From NCBI GenBank assembly GCA_015064155.1, contig SVST01000011.1:26398-90397 (forward strand): a stretch of 64,000 bases of DNA. Direction: 5' to 3'. Shown piece after piece: positions 17,017 to 25,700 of this stretch. This DNA comes from Oscillospiraceae bacterium (lineage in GTDB: Bacteria > Bacillota > Clostridia > Oscillospirales > CAG-272). The notes under the pieces were generated by a model, which searched no databases, was not told the DNA's origin, and worked only from the letters and a program-made list of their open reading frames with translations. Position numbers and translations under genes: made by a program. Position 1 is the first letter of the stretch; the number at the start of each line of letters is the position of its first letter.

Positions 17017-19008
17017 TCATTTGAACAACAAGTAAATCGGCTCGCCCATGTCTGCCGGGAGATTGATTTTCGCAACATCGTCGGTCATTTCGCAGTCGGT
17101 TTTTTGCCACTTGCCGTCCGCCAAGAGATGGAATATTTTCTTGTCGCGCATATCCTCGGGCAGATACAGCGAAAGCGAATCAAGTGCGTCGTCACCGAGA
17201 TTGATTGCCGTCAAAAGATGGCTAAAGTCCTCGCCCGTTTTCGCGCGGTTGAGAATCAGATGCACGTTCGGTTCGCCTCTTACCACGGGTAGGTCTGCAC
17301 CGCACCATCTGATCAGCTCCTCATAGAGGCGCATTCTTCTGTAATTGAAAAGCGATTGGGAAAGATTTCCCTTGACCGTCATTCCCATTACAACCACTCT
17401 GCCGCCGAGGGCATTTTCAAATCTCGTCATTGCCGCCGTAATCAAGTTTCTGTCATAGGTATATGCCTCGCTGATCACCTCGGTCCGTTCGTCGGTGAGC
17501 GTCAGCTCCAGCAGCTTGCCGTTTCCTTTCGGCGCATACATATGCGCAATGGGCATATTTTTGCCGCGACTGAACACATCAAAGGGCGGCTTGATGACCT
17601 CTCTTGCGCCGAGGTCGTACCCCGTGTAGCCCTTTGCAATATTCTCCCCCACCGAAACACCGATGTATTTTCCAAAGCCGCGGGCACAAAGCTCTCGCGC
17701 CGCACCTCCGTCCAGGAAAAGCCCCCCGGAAAGATAGTCCATGATCGCGTCTTCGGGCAGATATTTCGCAAGCCGTTCGTCAAGAAAGGCGACGTTCGCC
17801 CGCTTTGTCGTATAAGGAATGCCAAAAAGATCAAGGGCTCTGCAAAAATGCGGCTCGCTGTTCTTCATGCCGCCGTCAACGGTATTGTAAAAGGTATCGT
17901 ACGGCAAAGAAACACCCACGCGGTCGCATCTCTCTGCCTTTTTTGCAAGAGCCGAGAAGCGCACTCTCTCCTTTTTGAACATTCTGCCGTAAGCCGTTTC
18001 CTCGTTCGGATCGTCAAGAAGCTGCTGTGTCTGGAAGGTGGCACCGTGAAAGCCAGACGAAAATCCGATTGCCATAAACACCTTCATCTGCTTTGCCGAG
18101 GCAAAAAAGCGCGTGTGGGGGAAGCTGTCCGCCTCAACCCAAAATTTGAAATTGTCGCCAATATGTTCTCTTGAATAGATGGAGTGATATGCCTTTTTCG
18201 GGATGCCCTTGAGATCTCCGCCGCCGTAATACGCGCCGTAAAGTCTTGAAAAGGGGGTGTGTCGCTCACCCGCAAGCGCGCGTGCGATTGCCTCGGTGCT
18301 GTCCCCGTCAAGGTCTGCGCCTCCGGTTTGCATAACACCGATGGGAATTTCGGGGCTCTCCTTGTCCACCTCGCGTCTGACCGCCTCCGAAAGAGCGACC
18401 ATCGTGTCTTTCATCAAAGCTCTGTACCGCACCTGAAGAGCAAGCGACTCGGCATCTCTCTTTTCGAATCCGTCCAAAAGCTCCCCACGGGTGTATTCTC
18501 TTCCCTCACGGCGGGCAAATTCGGCAAGATGACCGTCGCAAAAGCATCCAAGCGGTCCCGCAGCCGCGCTCACCGAATAATCGTCCTCGAAGATGATGCA
18601 CGCGGGCTTCGTCTTTGCGGCAAAATATGCCACGTCCCGGGAAAACTGTTTTTTGAAGCCCTTGGAAAGGGGGCAGGACGCAAAGGGATGCGCCTCCCCA
18701 TTACTCTCCACAATTCTGTCAAATTGCTCGTTTCGCCCCGACTTGACCGTAAGGGTATTCCACCAGCCGAGAACGATTTCGGTATCGGCAAGTCCCCTTT
18801 TCACCTCATTAAAAAGGTCTGCCATTCGGTCAAAATCCGTCCTCTCGGGGTAGCCCTTGCTGCGCCATCCGCCACCGGGGCAAGCAAGACAAAAGTGTGT
18901 AAATCCGTAACGCTCATTTTGCTCCTTGATGCACTCGATCACACTGTCTGCGTTTGGCCAATCGAGGTCGAGCGCAACGGGAATGAAGATTTCCATTTCG
19001 TGTTTCAC
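17017..19008 (-). CDS. Large TIM-barrel glycoside-hydrolase-like protein, specificity unknown
   Basis: 663-residue cytoplasmic protein without signal peptide. The first 330 residues read like a beta/alpha barrel (alternating strands such as ALDLDWPNAD, IVLGWWNT, CIIFEDDYSV, EIPIGVMQTGG, FKFWVEADS). Acidic residues sit at strand ends, for example E-D-D after C-I-I-F and E-A-D after F-W-V. The C-terminal part resembles the trimerisation and beta-sandwich regions of GH42-like enzymes, but no family signature is certain. GTG 19008 is chosen because GGGGGG precedes it by 6 bases. The FAD oxidoreductase ends 12 bases upstream, so they form a pair. Confidence 0.55.
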   Translation of the reverse strand: MKHEMEIFIPVALDLDWPNADSVIECIKEQNERYGFTHFCLACPGGGWRSKGYPERTDFDRMADLFNEVKRGLADTEIVLGWWNTLTVKSGRNEQFDRIVESNGEAHPFASCPLSKGFKKQFSRDVAYFAAKTKPACIIFEDDYSVSAAAGPLGCFCDGHLAEFARREGREYTRGELLDGFEKRDAESLALQVRYRALMKDTMVALSEAVRREVDKESPEIPIGVMQTGGADLDGDSTEAIARALAGERHTPFSRLYGAYYGGGDLKGIPKKAYHSIYSREHIGDNFKFWVEADSFPHTRFFASAKQMKVFMAIGFSSGFHGATFQTQQLLDDPNEETAYGRMFKKERVRFSALAKKAERCDRVGVSLPYDTFYNTVDGGMKNSEPHFCRALDLFGIPYTTKRANVAFLDERLAKYLPEDAIMDYLSGGLFLDGGAARELCARGFGKYIGVSVGENIAKGYTGYDLGAREVIKPPFDVFSRGKNMPIAHMYAPKGNGKLLELTLTDERTEVISEAYTYDRNLITAAMTRFENALGGRVVVMGMTVKGNLSQSLFNYRRMRLYEELIRWCGADLPVVRGEPNVHLILNRAKTGEDFSHLLTAINLGDDALDSLSLYLPEDMRDKKIFHLLADGKWQKTDCEMTDDVAKINLPADMGEPIYLLFK

Positions 19009-19020
19009 CGTATTCCCCCC

Positions 19021-20247
19021 TTAAAGCGCGGCTCCCTTTTCGAGAAGCTTGGCTCTCACCGCCTGCACGTCAACGGTATGTACGTTGGTATCGGTCTTGT
19101 GCGCAAGAGCCACGGCAACCCCCGCCGCCTCACCAAGACACGCGCAGATGGGCATGATTCTCACCGACGAATGCGCCTCGTGATCGGCAGAAAGGCATCT
19201 GCCGGCAACCAGCATATTGTCGTACTCCTTGGGGAGCAGCGAACGGTAGGGGATTCTGTAGTACTCCCCGGTCTTGAACCGATAGATGTAGGTTCCCGTG
19301 CCCGTGGGATTGTGGATGTCTATATCGTATTTTCCAATGGCAATCGTGTCCTCAAAATCGGTACACGCCTTCAGCTCGTCGGCGGTAAGGATATGAACCC
19401 CTTTGAGCTTGCGGCTCTCTCTTACCCCGATGTGATTTGCAATGCTCACAAGCGATGCGTGCTCAAACGCCGTGGAGTTTGCTTTCATAAAATCCACCAT
19501 CTCCATCACCTGACGTCTGGCAAGCATCTCGGCACGGCTCACGTCAAAGGGATCCGTGGGGTCGTGCTTGATTACTCTCGTGGTGTTGAAATGCAGGATT
19601 CCCTCGTCCATTCCCGGGAAGATGAGCAGATTCTCTCTGGGATTTGTGATCTTCCCTTCCTCGCGAAGCTTCTTATATTTTTCATCAAGCACGGGCTCTT
19701 CCTCAAGGTATTTTTTAACGTCCACACCACTCATTCGGAAGCAGGTGGTCATAGGCTGACAGAAGCCGTCGCTCTCTCTGCCGAGCTGATAATCACAGCC
19801 CGCCATGGCAATCAGCTCGCCGTCACCCGACGCGTCAATAAAGAAATCCGCAAAAAATTCCATCACGCCCGCCTTGGTTGCCACCTTCAACGACTTGATC
19901 GCTCTTTCCTCGGTCACGGCTTCAAAGGCAGTCACGTGGAACAGCACCGTGACCCCCGCTTCGGTGACCATATCGTCAAAGACCAGCTTGTAGGTTTCCC
20001 AGTTTGCGTCGTTGTATTTTTCCTTGCGCTCGCGCATTTCGGTGAAGATGCCATCGGAGGTCAGTCTTGCGTTTTCTCCGCGCACGCGGTAGCTCATAAA
20101 GGGAAAGACCAGACTGTTGGACATGGCTCCGCCAAGGGACCCGAATTTTTCAAGCAAAAGAACCGACAGTCCCTCTCTTGCCGCGCTGACCGCCGCCGCG
20201 ACACCCGAAATGCCGCCGCCCACTACGATAAGATCATATTTTTTCAT
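19021..20247 (-). CDS. FAD-dependent oxidoreductase (FAD_oxidored type)
   Basis: 408-residue flavoprotein. It has the N-terminal dinucleotide motif GGGISGVAAAVSAAREG, an E-K-F-G-S-L-G-G segment, a second region F-I-D-A-S-G-D-G-E-L, and the C-terminal FAD contact M-L-V-A-G-R-C-L-S-A-D-H. This family occurs next to carbohydrate genes and often has no assigned substrate. ATG 20247 is chosen because GGAGG is 6 bases upstream; ATG 20253 would leave no spacing. Transcribed from a promoter at 20283-20311, upstream of the TIM-barrel gene. Confidence 0.8.
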   Translation of the reverse strand: MKKYDLIVVGGGISGVAAAVSAAREGLSVLLLEKFGSLGGAMSNSLVFPFMSYRVRGENARLTSDGIFTEMRERKEKYNDANWETYKLVFDDMVTEAGVTVLFHVTAFEAVTEERAIKSLKVATKAGVMEFFADFFIDASGDGELIAMAGCDYQLGRESDGFCQPMTTCFRMSGVDVKKYLEEEPVLDEKYKKLREEGKITNPRENLLIFPGMDEGILHFNTTRVIKHDPTDPFDVSRAEMLARRQVMEMVDFMKANSTAFEHASLVSIANHIGVRESRKLKGVHILTADELKACTDFEDTIAIGKYDIDIHNPTGTGTYIYRFKTGEYYRIPYRSLLPKEYDNMLVAGRCLSADHEAHSSVRIMPICACLGEAAGVAVALAHKTDTNVHTVDVQAVRAKLLEKGAAL

Positions 20248-20282
20248 TTTCATCCTCCGTTGCACATTTTATATGTTACCAC

Positions 20283-20311
20283 ATTTTATCACAAAGAAAA
20301 CCATAAATCAA
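20283..20311 (-). promoter_or_regulatory. Sigma-A promoter of the FAD oxidoreductase/TIM-barrel pair
   Basis: On the minus strand TTGATT (20306-20311), 17-base spacer, TAAAAT (20283-20288). Its -35 abuts the left end of the duplicated spoVT segment. Confidence 0.7.
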
Positions 20312-20326
20312 GTATAATTGCCCTTA

Positions 20327-20475
20327 TTTTGCAGATACTAACAGCACAAATCTGTAAAACAAGGAGATTTTTATATATGAAAGCAACCGGAATCGTGCGA
20401 AGAATCGACGACCTCGGACGTGTCGTCATCCCCAAAGAAATCAGAAGAACCATGCGTATCCGCGAGGGCGACCCG
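20327..20475 (+). repeat. 149-base direct repeat, left copy (5' end of the spoVT locus)
   Basis: Identical to 21997-22145 except for one base (C at 20430, T at 22100). It covers the leader, ribosome binding site and first 33 codons of spoVT. Weaker similarity extends left to AGTATAA at 20311. The copies are 1,670 bases apart and enclose the AT-rich fic gene. Confidence 0.95.
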
Positions 20476-20553
20476 CTTCTTACATCATTGACACCGTGCG
20501 ACAGATTTTGCGTGGCGATACATAGTATAGCGAAAAGAATAACAGCGGAGTGA
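20377..20553 (+). pseudogene. Truncated spoVT copy (AbrB domain only)
   Basis: 58-codon frame whose first 33 residues equal the SpoVT N-terminus (MKATGIVRRIDDLGRVVIPK and following). Similarity breaks after R-E-G-D-P and an unrelated 25-residue tail follows. The AbrB swapped-hairpin DNA-binding segment is nearly complete, but the GAF effector domain is missing. AAGGAG and spacing are identical to the intact gene, so translation is possible. Probably a by-product of the fic insertion; a small competing DNA-binding peptide cannot be excluded. Confidence 0.85.
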
Positions 20554-20566
20554 AAGCTCCGCTGTT
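20541..20566 (+). terminator. Hairpin after the truncated spoVT copy
   Basis: 10-base perfect stem AACAGCGGAG / CTCCGCTGTT with a 6-base loop; the T-run afterwards is short. Confidence 0.6.
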
Positions 20567-20647
20567 ACCTTGTTGAAATAAGCAATGCTTTTTCAGAATT
20601 TTGAAAATTGTTTTTAATAAAATTTGTTTAAATAACATGCAAAAGGG

Positions 20648-20675
20648 TTGACTTTAAAGAAAAAAATGATATAAT
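20648..20675 (+). promoter_or_regulatory. Promoter of the fic gene
   Basis: TTGACT (20648-20653), 16-base spacer, TATAAT (20670-20675) in AT-rich DNA, about 116 bases before the start codon. Confidence 0.7.
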
Positions 20676-20791
20676 TATTTTAGTTAGAATTCCAATTAGC
20701 GATTTAACTTAATTTTTTTTGCTTTCTTTAGTGTTTCATTTAACCTAAAAGCATATTTTTTCAATCAAACACATAGAATAGGAGTGCTTAT

Positions 20792-21967
20792 ATGATGAGA
20801 TTAGAATCTACAAGAGCTGGTGTAATCATGAATACTACAAGGGGATATTCGGCGTTTGTTCCTTCAAAACTCCCTCCCAACCCACCTATCATTATTGACT
20901 CAGAAATGCAAAAATTGCTTTCATTGGCTGATCGAAAGTTAGGAAGATTAGATGGAATAACTCAAATTTTACCCAATCCCGAACTGTTTGTTGCAATGTA
21001 TGTGAAAAAGGAGGCCGTTTTAAGTGCCCAGATAGAAGGTACACAAGCCTCACTCGTGGATGTATTAAATGCTCCGTCAAACGAGTCTGACGATCATTCG
21101 TATAACGAGGTGATTGAGGTAATAAATTATGTTAATGCTATCAACTGGGGATTGCAGCATCTTAGCGAATTGCCGCTTAGTCTAAGATTGATACGAAACA
21201 TACACAAAGTCCTTTTAGATGGTGTTCGTGGCTCTGACAAAAGTCCTGGAGAATTTAGAAAAACACAAAACTGGATCGGGCCTCAAGGTTGTACTTTGGA
21301 AATGGCAACTTTTGTTCCACCAACTGTTGAAGAAATGGAAAAAGCCATGTACGATCTTGAAAACTATATGTACGAGGACGATGATATTCCAGCTTTAATA
21401 AAAATCGCTTTGATACATGCACAGTTTGAATCAATCCACCCGTTTTTGGATGGCAATGGTCGTATAGGGCGGTTGTTAATTACTTTTTGGCTATGTCAAC
21501 AAGAAATATTGACACAACCTTTATTGTATCTCAGTTATTATTTTAAACAAAACAGGCTTGAATATTATGATCGTTTAATGGCGGTGAGAACGAAAGGTGA
21601 TTGGGAAAATTGGATAAAATTTTTCTTGAGGGGAGTGGCCACTGTATCAGATGAGGCTACTGAATCCGCAAAAAAGATTATCAGTTTACAAAACAAATAT
21701 TCAGAAATTCTTTTGCAAAACGATAAGAGCAATAGCAATTGCACAATGTTGCTAAATATGTTATTTGAAAGACCTATAATAACAAAAAAAGAGGTGGCCG
21801 AAATGCTTTCAGTGTCATTGCCAACCGCCAACGCTATAGTAGACATGTTTTGTAGTCTTGGAATTCTTTATGATAAAACGCCGGATAAAAAGAGGTATAA
21901 GTCATTTGTCTTTGGAGAGTATTTAGCAATTTTGCAAAAAGGAACCGAGATTAAAAACTATCAATAA
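20792..21967 (+). CDS. Fic-family protein (probable AMP-transferase) with C-terminal winged helix
   Basis: 391-residue Fic protein. It has an N-terminal helical domain with the inhibitory motif SAQIEG (S-x-x-x-E-G, class II self-inhibited Fic) near residue 79, then the Fic core with the catalytic HPFLDGNGRIGR near residue 216. A C-terminal winged-helix segment (K-K-E-V-A-E-M-L-S-V-S-L-P-T-A-N) follows. Fic enzymes transfer AMP from ATP to hydroxyls of target proteins; single-gene chromosomal forms like this are often autonomous regulators. ATG 20792 has AGGAG at 7 bases. Codons are AT-rich and unlike both flanks, which suggests acquisition by transfer. Confidence 0.9.
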   Translation: MMRLESTRAGVIMNTTRGYSAFVPSKLPPNPPIIIDSEMQKLLSLADRKLGRLDGITQILPNPELFVAMYVKKEAVLSAQIEGTQASLVDVLNAPSNESDDHSYNEVIEVINYVNAINWGLQHLSELPLSLRLIRNIHKVLLDGVRGSDKSPGEFRKTQNWIGPQGCTLEMATFVPPTVEEMEKAMYDLENYMYEDDDIPALIKIALIHAQFESIHPFLDGNGRIGRLLITFWLCQQEILTQPLLYLSYYFKQNRLEYYDRLMAVRTKGDWENWIKFFLRGVATVSDEATESAKKIISLQNKYSEILLQNDKSNSNCTMLLNMLFERPIITKKEVAEMLSVSLPTANAIVDMFCSLGILYDKTPDKKRYKSFVFGEYLAILQKGTEIKNYQ

Positions 21968-21985
21968 AACGAATACAATCAGTAT

Positions 21986-22040
21986 AAATCTCCTTGTTTT
22001 GCAGATACTAACAGCACAAATCTGTAAAACAAGGAGATTT
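21986..22040 (+). promoter_or_regulatory. Long hairpin over the spoVT ribosome binding site
   Basis: Arms AAATCTCCTTGTTTTGCAGAT (21986-22006) and its near-perfect complement (22020-22040) form a 21-base stem with one G-U pair and a 13-base loop. The AAGGAG site of spoVT is inside the 3' arm, and the stem is followed by TTATATATG. It could hide the ribosome binding site, or end transcription from fic. In the left copy the outer part of the 5' arm is altered, so the stem there is shorter. Confidence 0.75.
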
Positions 22041-22145
22041 TTATATATGAAAGCAACCGGAATCGTGCGAAGAATCGACGACCTCGGACGTGTCGTCATT
22101 CCCAAAGAAATCAGAAGAACCATGCGTATCCGCGAGGGCGACCCG
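21997..22145 (+). repeat. 149-base direct repeat, right copy (intact spoVT 5' end)
   Basis: Matches 20327-20475 with one difference. This copy continues into the full spoVT reading frame. Confidence 0.95.
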
Positions 22146-22604
22146 TTGGAAATTTATACCGACCGCGAGGGCGAGGTCATTTTTAAGAAGTATTCCCCCA
22201 TTGGCGAGCTTGCCTCATTTGCCGCACAGTATGCCGAAACACTCTATAAAACCTGTTCGCTTTCGGTGGTCATCACCGACCGCGATGCCGTCATTGCCTG
22301 CGCGGGCATTTCCAAAAAGGAATACACCGATAAATCACTCTCAAGTGAATTGGAAGCGGTGATCGAATCGCGTTCCTTGTACGTCCTTCGCGAAGGCGGC
22401 ACCCCCATCGACGTGCTTGCCGAGCATTCCAACCACACCGTCCGTTGCGCGATGCCCATTATCAGCGAGGGCGATATCATCGGCTGTGTCGCATCGGTGG
22501 GGGAGCGCGGCAACGACGAGGGACGTAACAGCCCCACGGGCGAGGTCGAGCAAAAGCTGATTATCACCGCGGCAGGCTTCCTCGGAAGACAACTTGAGGG
22601 GTAA
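22047..22604 (+). CDS. spoVT: Stage V sporulation protein T (SpoVT)
   Basis: 185-residue transcription factor of late forespore development. The N-terminal AbrB-type swapped-hairpin domain (residues 1-50; DDLGRVVIPKEIRRTMRIRE) is followed by a GAF-like domain with V-V-I-T-D-R-D-A-V-I-A and M-P-I-I-S-E-G-D-I-I-G. The length fits SpoVT (about 178). ATG 22047 has AAGGAG 10 bases upstream, inside a stable hairpin. The presence of spoVT supports an endospore-forming ancestry. Confidence 0.88.
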   Translation: MKATGIVRRIDDLGRVVIPKEIRRTMRIREGDPLEIYTDREGEVIFKKYSPIGELASFAAQYAETLYKTCSLSVVITDRDAVIACAGISKKEYTDKSLSSELEAVIESRSLYVLREGGTPIDVLAEHSNHTVRCAMPIISEGDIIGCVASVGERGNDEGRNSPTGEVEQKLIITAAGFLGRQLEG

Positions 22605-22640
22605 AGAATGACCGCCGTCAGGCGAGTGTCCAGAACGCGA

Positions 22641-22681
22641 AACAGAACGGGAACCGTCCGTCAGGAGATTCCCGTTCTGTT
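22641..22681. terminator. Bidirectional terminator between spoVT and secreted protein A
   Basis: 13-base perfect stem AACAGAACGGGAA / TTCCCGTTCTGTT between convergent genes, with a 15-base loop. Confidence 0.85.
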
Positions 22682-22713
22682 GTTCTGTTTGAGCAAATTT
22701 TACGCTCGCGCGA

Positions 22714-25700
22714 TCATCGGAAGCTGAATTCGCAATAGATCGCGGGGTGGTCGGAGGGCATATACATCTGTAGCTTGCCACTCGTCCAGTTGTTATAGAA
22801 CATATTGAAATCGTTGCAGAAGCGGTAGTAGCTTACGTCCAGCTTCTCGGGGGTATTGGTAAAGATCCAGTCGATGACGTGGAACTTCGCGTTGTCGCTC
22901 CAATAGGTTTCGGTGGAGAGATAGTCGAAGGAGTGCAACGGCATGGTTTCATTGGTCATCATGTGCTGAATTGCGGCGGAATCAAGTCTGGAGTTCATGT
23001 CGCCCGTAACCAGCATGGGAGTATCCTTGCCAACGCGCTTGATCAATTCATCCACCAGGATGGTAGCCTGCTCGACCTGTCCGTTTACGTGGTCCAGGTG
23101 AACGTTTACCACCACGAATTCCTTCCCCGTATTCACGTCGGTCAGGGTAAGGTAGGTTGCACAGCGAGGCATGCTGGATTTGCTAAGCTTGGAGCCGATC
23201 ACGTCGGGAGTATCGGAGAACATAAAGGTTCCCGATTTTTCTTCGTTGACGGTGAAGCGATCCTTGGCGTAGAAAATAACCGAGTAAGATGCCTTGCCCT
23301 GGTTTGCATTGGGTCCATCGGGAGTCCAACGAGGCATGCCCCAGTAGATTCCGTAGTAATCGTTACCCGTGAACGCTTTGTTGTTCACGTCACTTTCCAT
23401 CACGTCGTCGTCGGAGGTGCTTGCCTTGAACTCCGTGGTGGGACGAACCGCATAGTTGTTGCAGAAATCATCCAAAAATCCTGCCCAAGGCTCTTGTGCG
23501 GTAAAGATATCGGGGAGATATTCCACCAAAAGATCCCACTCGCCCGCCTTGATGTCCCCCTTATCGGTGGCACCCATATTGAAGGACATGATGCTGACCT
23601 CGGTTTTGGCAGGTGCCGCGATGGGCGCGCTGACGTAGAGCGCGTTGTTGCTTGCAACAACCTTTTCTTCCAAAAGATCGATAAAATGCTGCACGGCTTC
23701 CCCGAGCCGGGCGGTGGTGTCACCGCTGATGACGATCGAAACCGCATCCGACAGAGGGGAGATATTGCGTCCCGCCGGAACTTCTCCGGCTGCGGCAACC
23801 GTACCTACGTTGATCGTGTACGTGCGGTTGTGCGGACGTTTTTCCACCATCACGGGAAGTGAGATACCGGTCAGCTCGGCAATACGCTGCGAAAGATGCG
23901 TTGCCAGTGTTTTTTCTGCCATGGTGTTGGTGGACTTGTAAACGATTGCAAAGTTTTCCAGCAGCACACCGTTGAGCGACATGGTTTCGTTGGTCACCTT
24001 GCCGTCAACCACAGCCAACAGCTTGGTGCTGCCCGTATAGGTCTTCGTGCCGTCCTTGCCGATGGCAACGGGAGTTACCTGAACCGTTGCGCGTCCGATC
24101 GCGTCCACGTCGGACACCACTGCGGTGTACAGATACTTCGCAGCCACGTTCTCCGCTTTTACGGTTCTCTTCTCACTGCCCACGGTTTCCTCGACCGTCG
24201 TTACCGTTTCGGTTGCCTGATAGAACTTAGTAGCCGTAGTGCCGTCGGCATTGGTCACCGTGACATCAAAGCCAAAGGATTGGTATGCGTCCTTTGCGTA
24301 CACGCCTGCGGCAAGACGGATCGAAAGCTTTCCGTCCTTCACCTGACCAAGCTGAATACCGCGCAATACGGGATTGGCAAGAACCACGTACGCGCTTCTG
24401 TCGGAGGCGTCCGCCTCGATTACCTCGGTACCAAGGCGCTCGCTCAGCGCGGTCAACAAAGACTCTGCGGTATCTGCCTTTTGAACACCCGTGGGAACGG
24501 TGGTCAGGGTACCGAAATAGGTGACGTTCGAATATTCGGGGGCAACTACGTCTACGGTTTTCCCTGCATAGGGACCGATATCAATGCTGTAAGAGCCGGA
24601 ATACGTGCCTGCAATGGCTCCGGTCTTGTCGGACGCACCGAATACGGCACCTGCCGCATAGCCGCCGTCAATGACGGTTTCGCGAACGGCTGCGTCGTTG
24701 ATGCTTGCACCTCCCGACAAAAGTCCTGCAAAGTTTCCTGCATAGCCGCCGGAAACAATCATACCGAGATTGACGCAATCGATCAGCTCAGCCGCATATA
24801 CCGTGGGAGTTACCATACCGACGATACCGCCCGCATACGAGGTTCCCTTTACGGTACCGAAGTTTTCACAGCTTCCAAGAGTCAGAACGCTTCTGCCGTC
24901 GTAATCGTGGTCGTGGTTCCGTCCCATGATACCGCCTGCCACGTTGGCGGCGGTGATTTTGCCGTAGTTGGCGCAACGGTAGACCACGTGCAATCGGAAA
25001 TTCGAAATGGTTGCGCGGTTTGAAATGCGTGCAAAGATACCGCCCGCGATTCCGTCGTAGCCGGAGTCCGTGGAGGTGATGTTTCCGTAGTTGATGCAGT
25101 CAGCCGCATAGGTGGAAACACAGCCCATTCCCATGTTTGCAACGAAGCCCGCCGCATACAAGGTCGCGGTTACGTTGGCAAGGTTCCGGCAGTTGTAGAA
25201 TTCCAGCGCGCCTGCGGTATTCTGTCCGACAAAGCCTGCGGCACCGCCGGGAGAAACGATAGTACCCATCGTGGTACAATCGTCCATTTCCACACGTCCG
25301 TTTGCCGAAATCTCTCCGAACCAGCCGCCGTGCAAGCTGCCGCCGGTCACGTTGGTCATGTCAACGTCCAGCACACAGCCGCGGAAATGCGCCACGGTGC
25401 CCAGCGTTGCAAAGATCGCACCGCTGTTGCCGGTTACGTAATTCTTTTTGACGTAGAAATTGACGTTCTCGAAAATCAATTCGTTCGCAAGATCGGTAGC
25501 ATACCGAAACAGACCGTCCACCCCGAAGATCTCGATGGGGGCATCCTTGGTACCGAAATTGATATTGCGGACGTTCACAGTCCCCTTGAGGACCTCCGTG
25601 CCTGCCTTAAAATTGAACAAGGCAGCCCCTCTGCGGGTCGGATAGGTCAGGGTGTAGCCATTGCCGTCGATGATGATCCCGGAAGCGATATCAATCGGCT

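Noticed and set aside
16059..17078. Open frame of 339 codons opposite nagB
   Set aside because: It is the mirror of a strongly codon-biased gene, lacks a ribosome binding site, and its codon use is atypical.
18259..20553. Open frame of 764 codons opposite the TIM-barrel and FAD genes, ending in the truncated spoVT copy
   Set aside because: Its length results from the absence of certain codons in the real genes on the other strand. No domains are visible apart from the short spoVT part, which has its own start.
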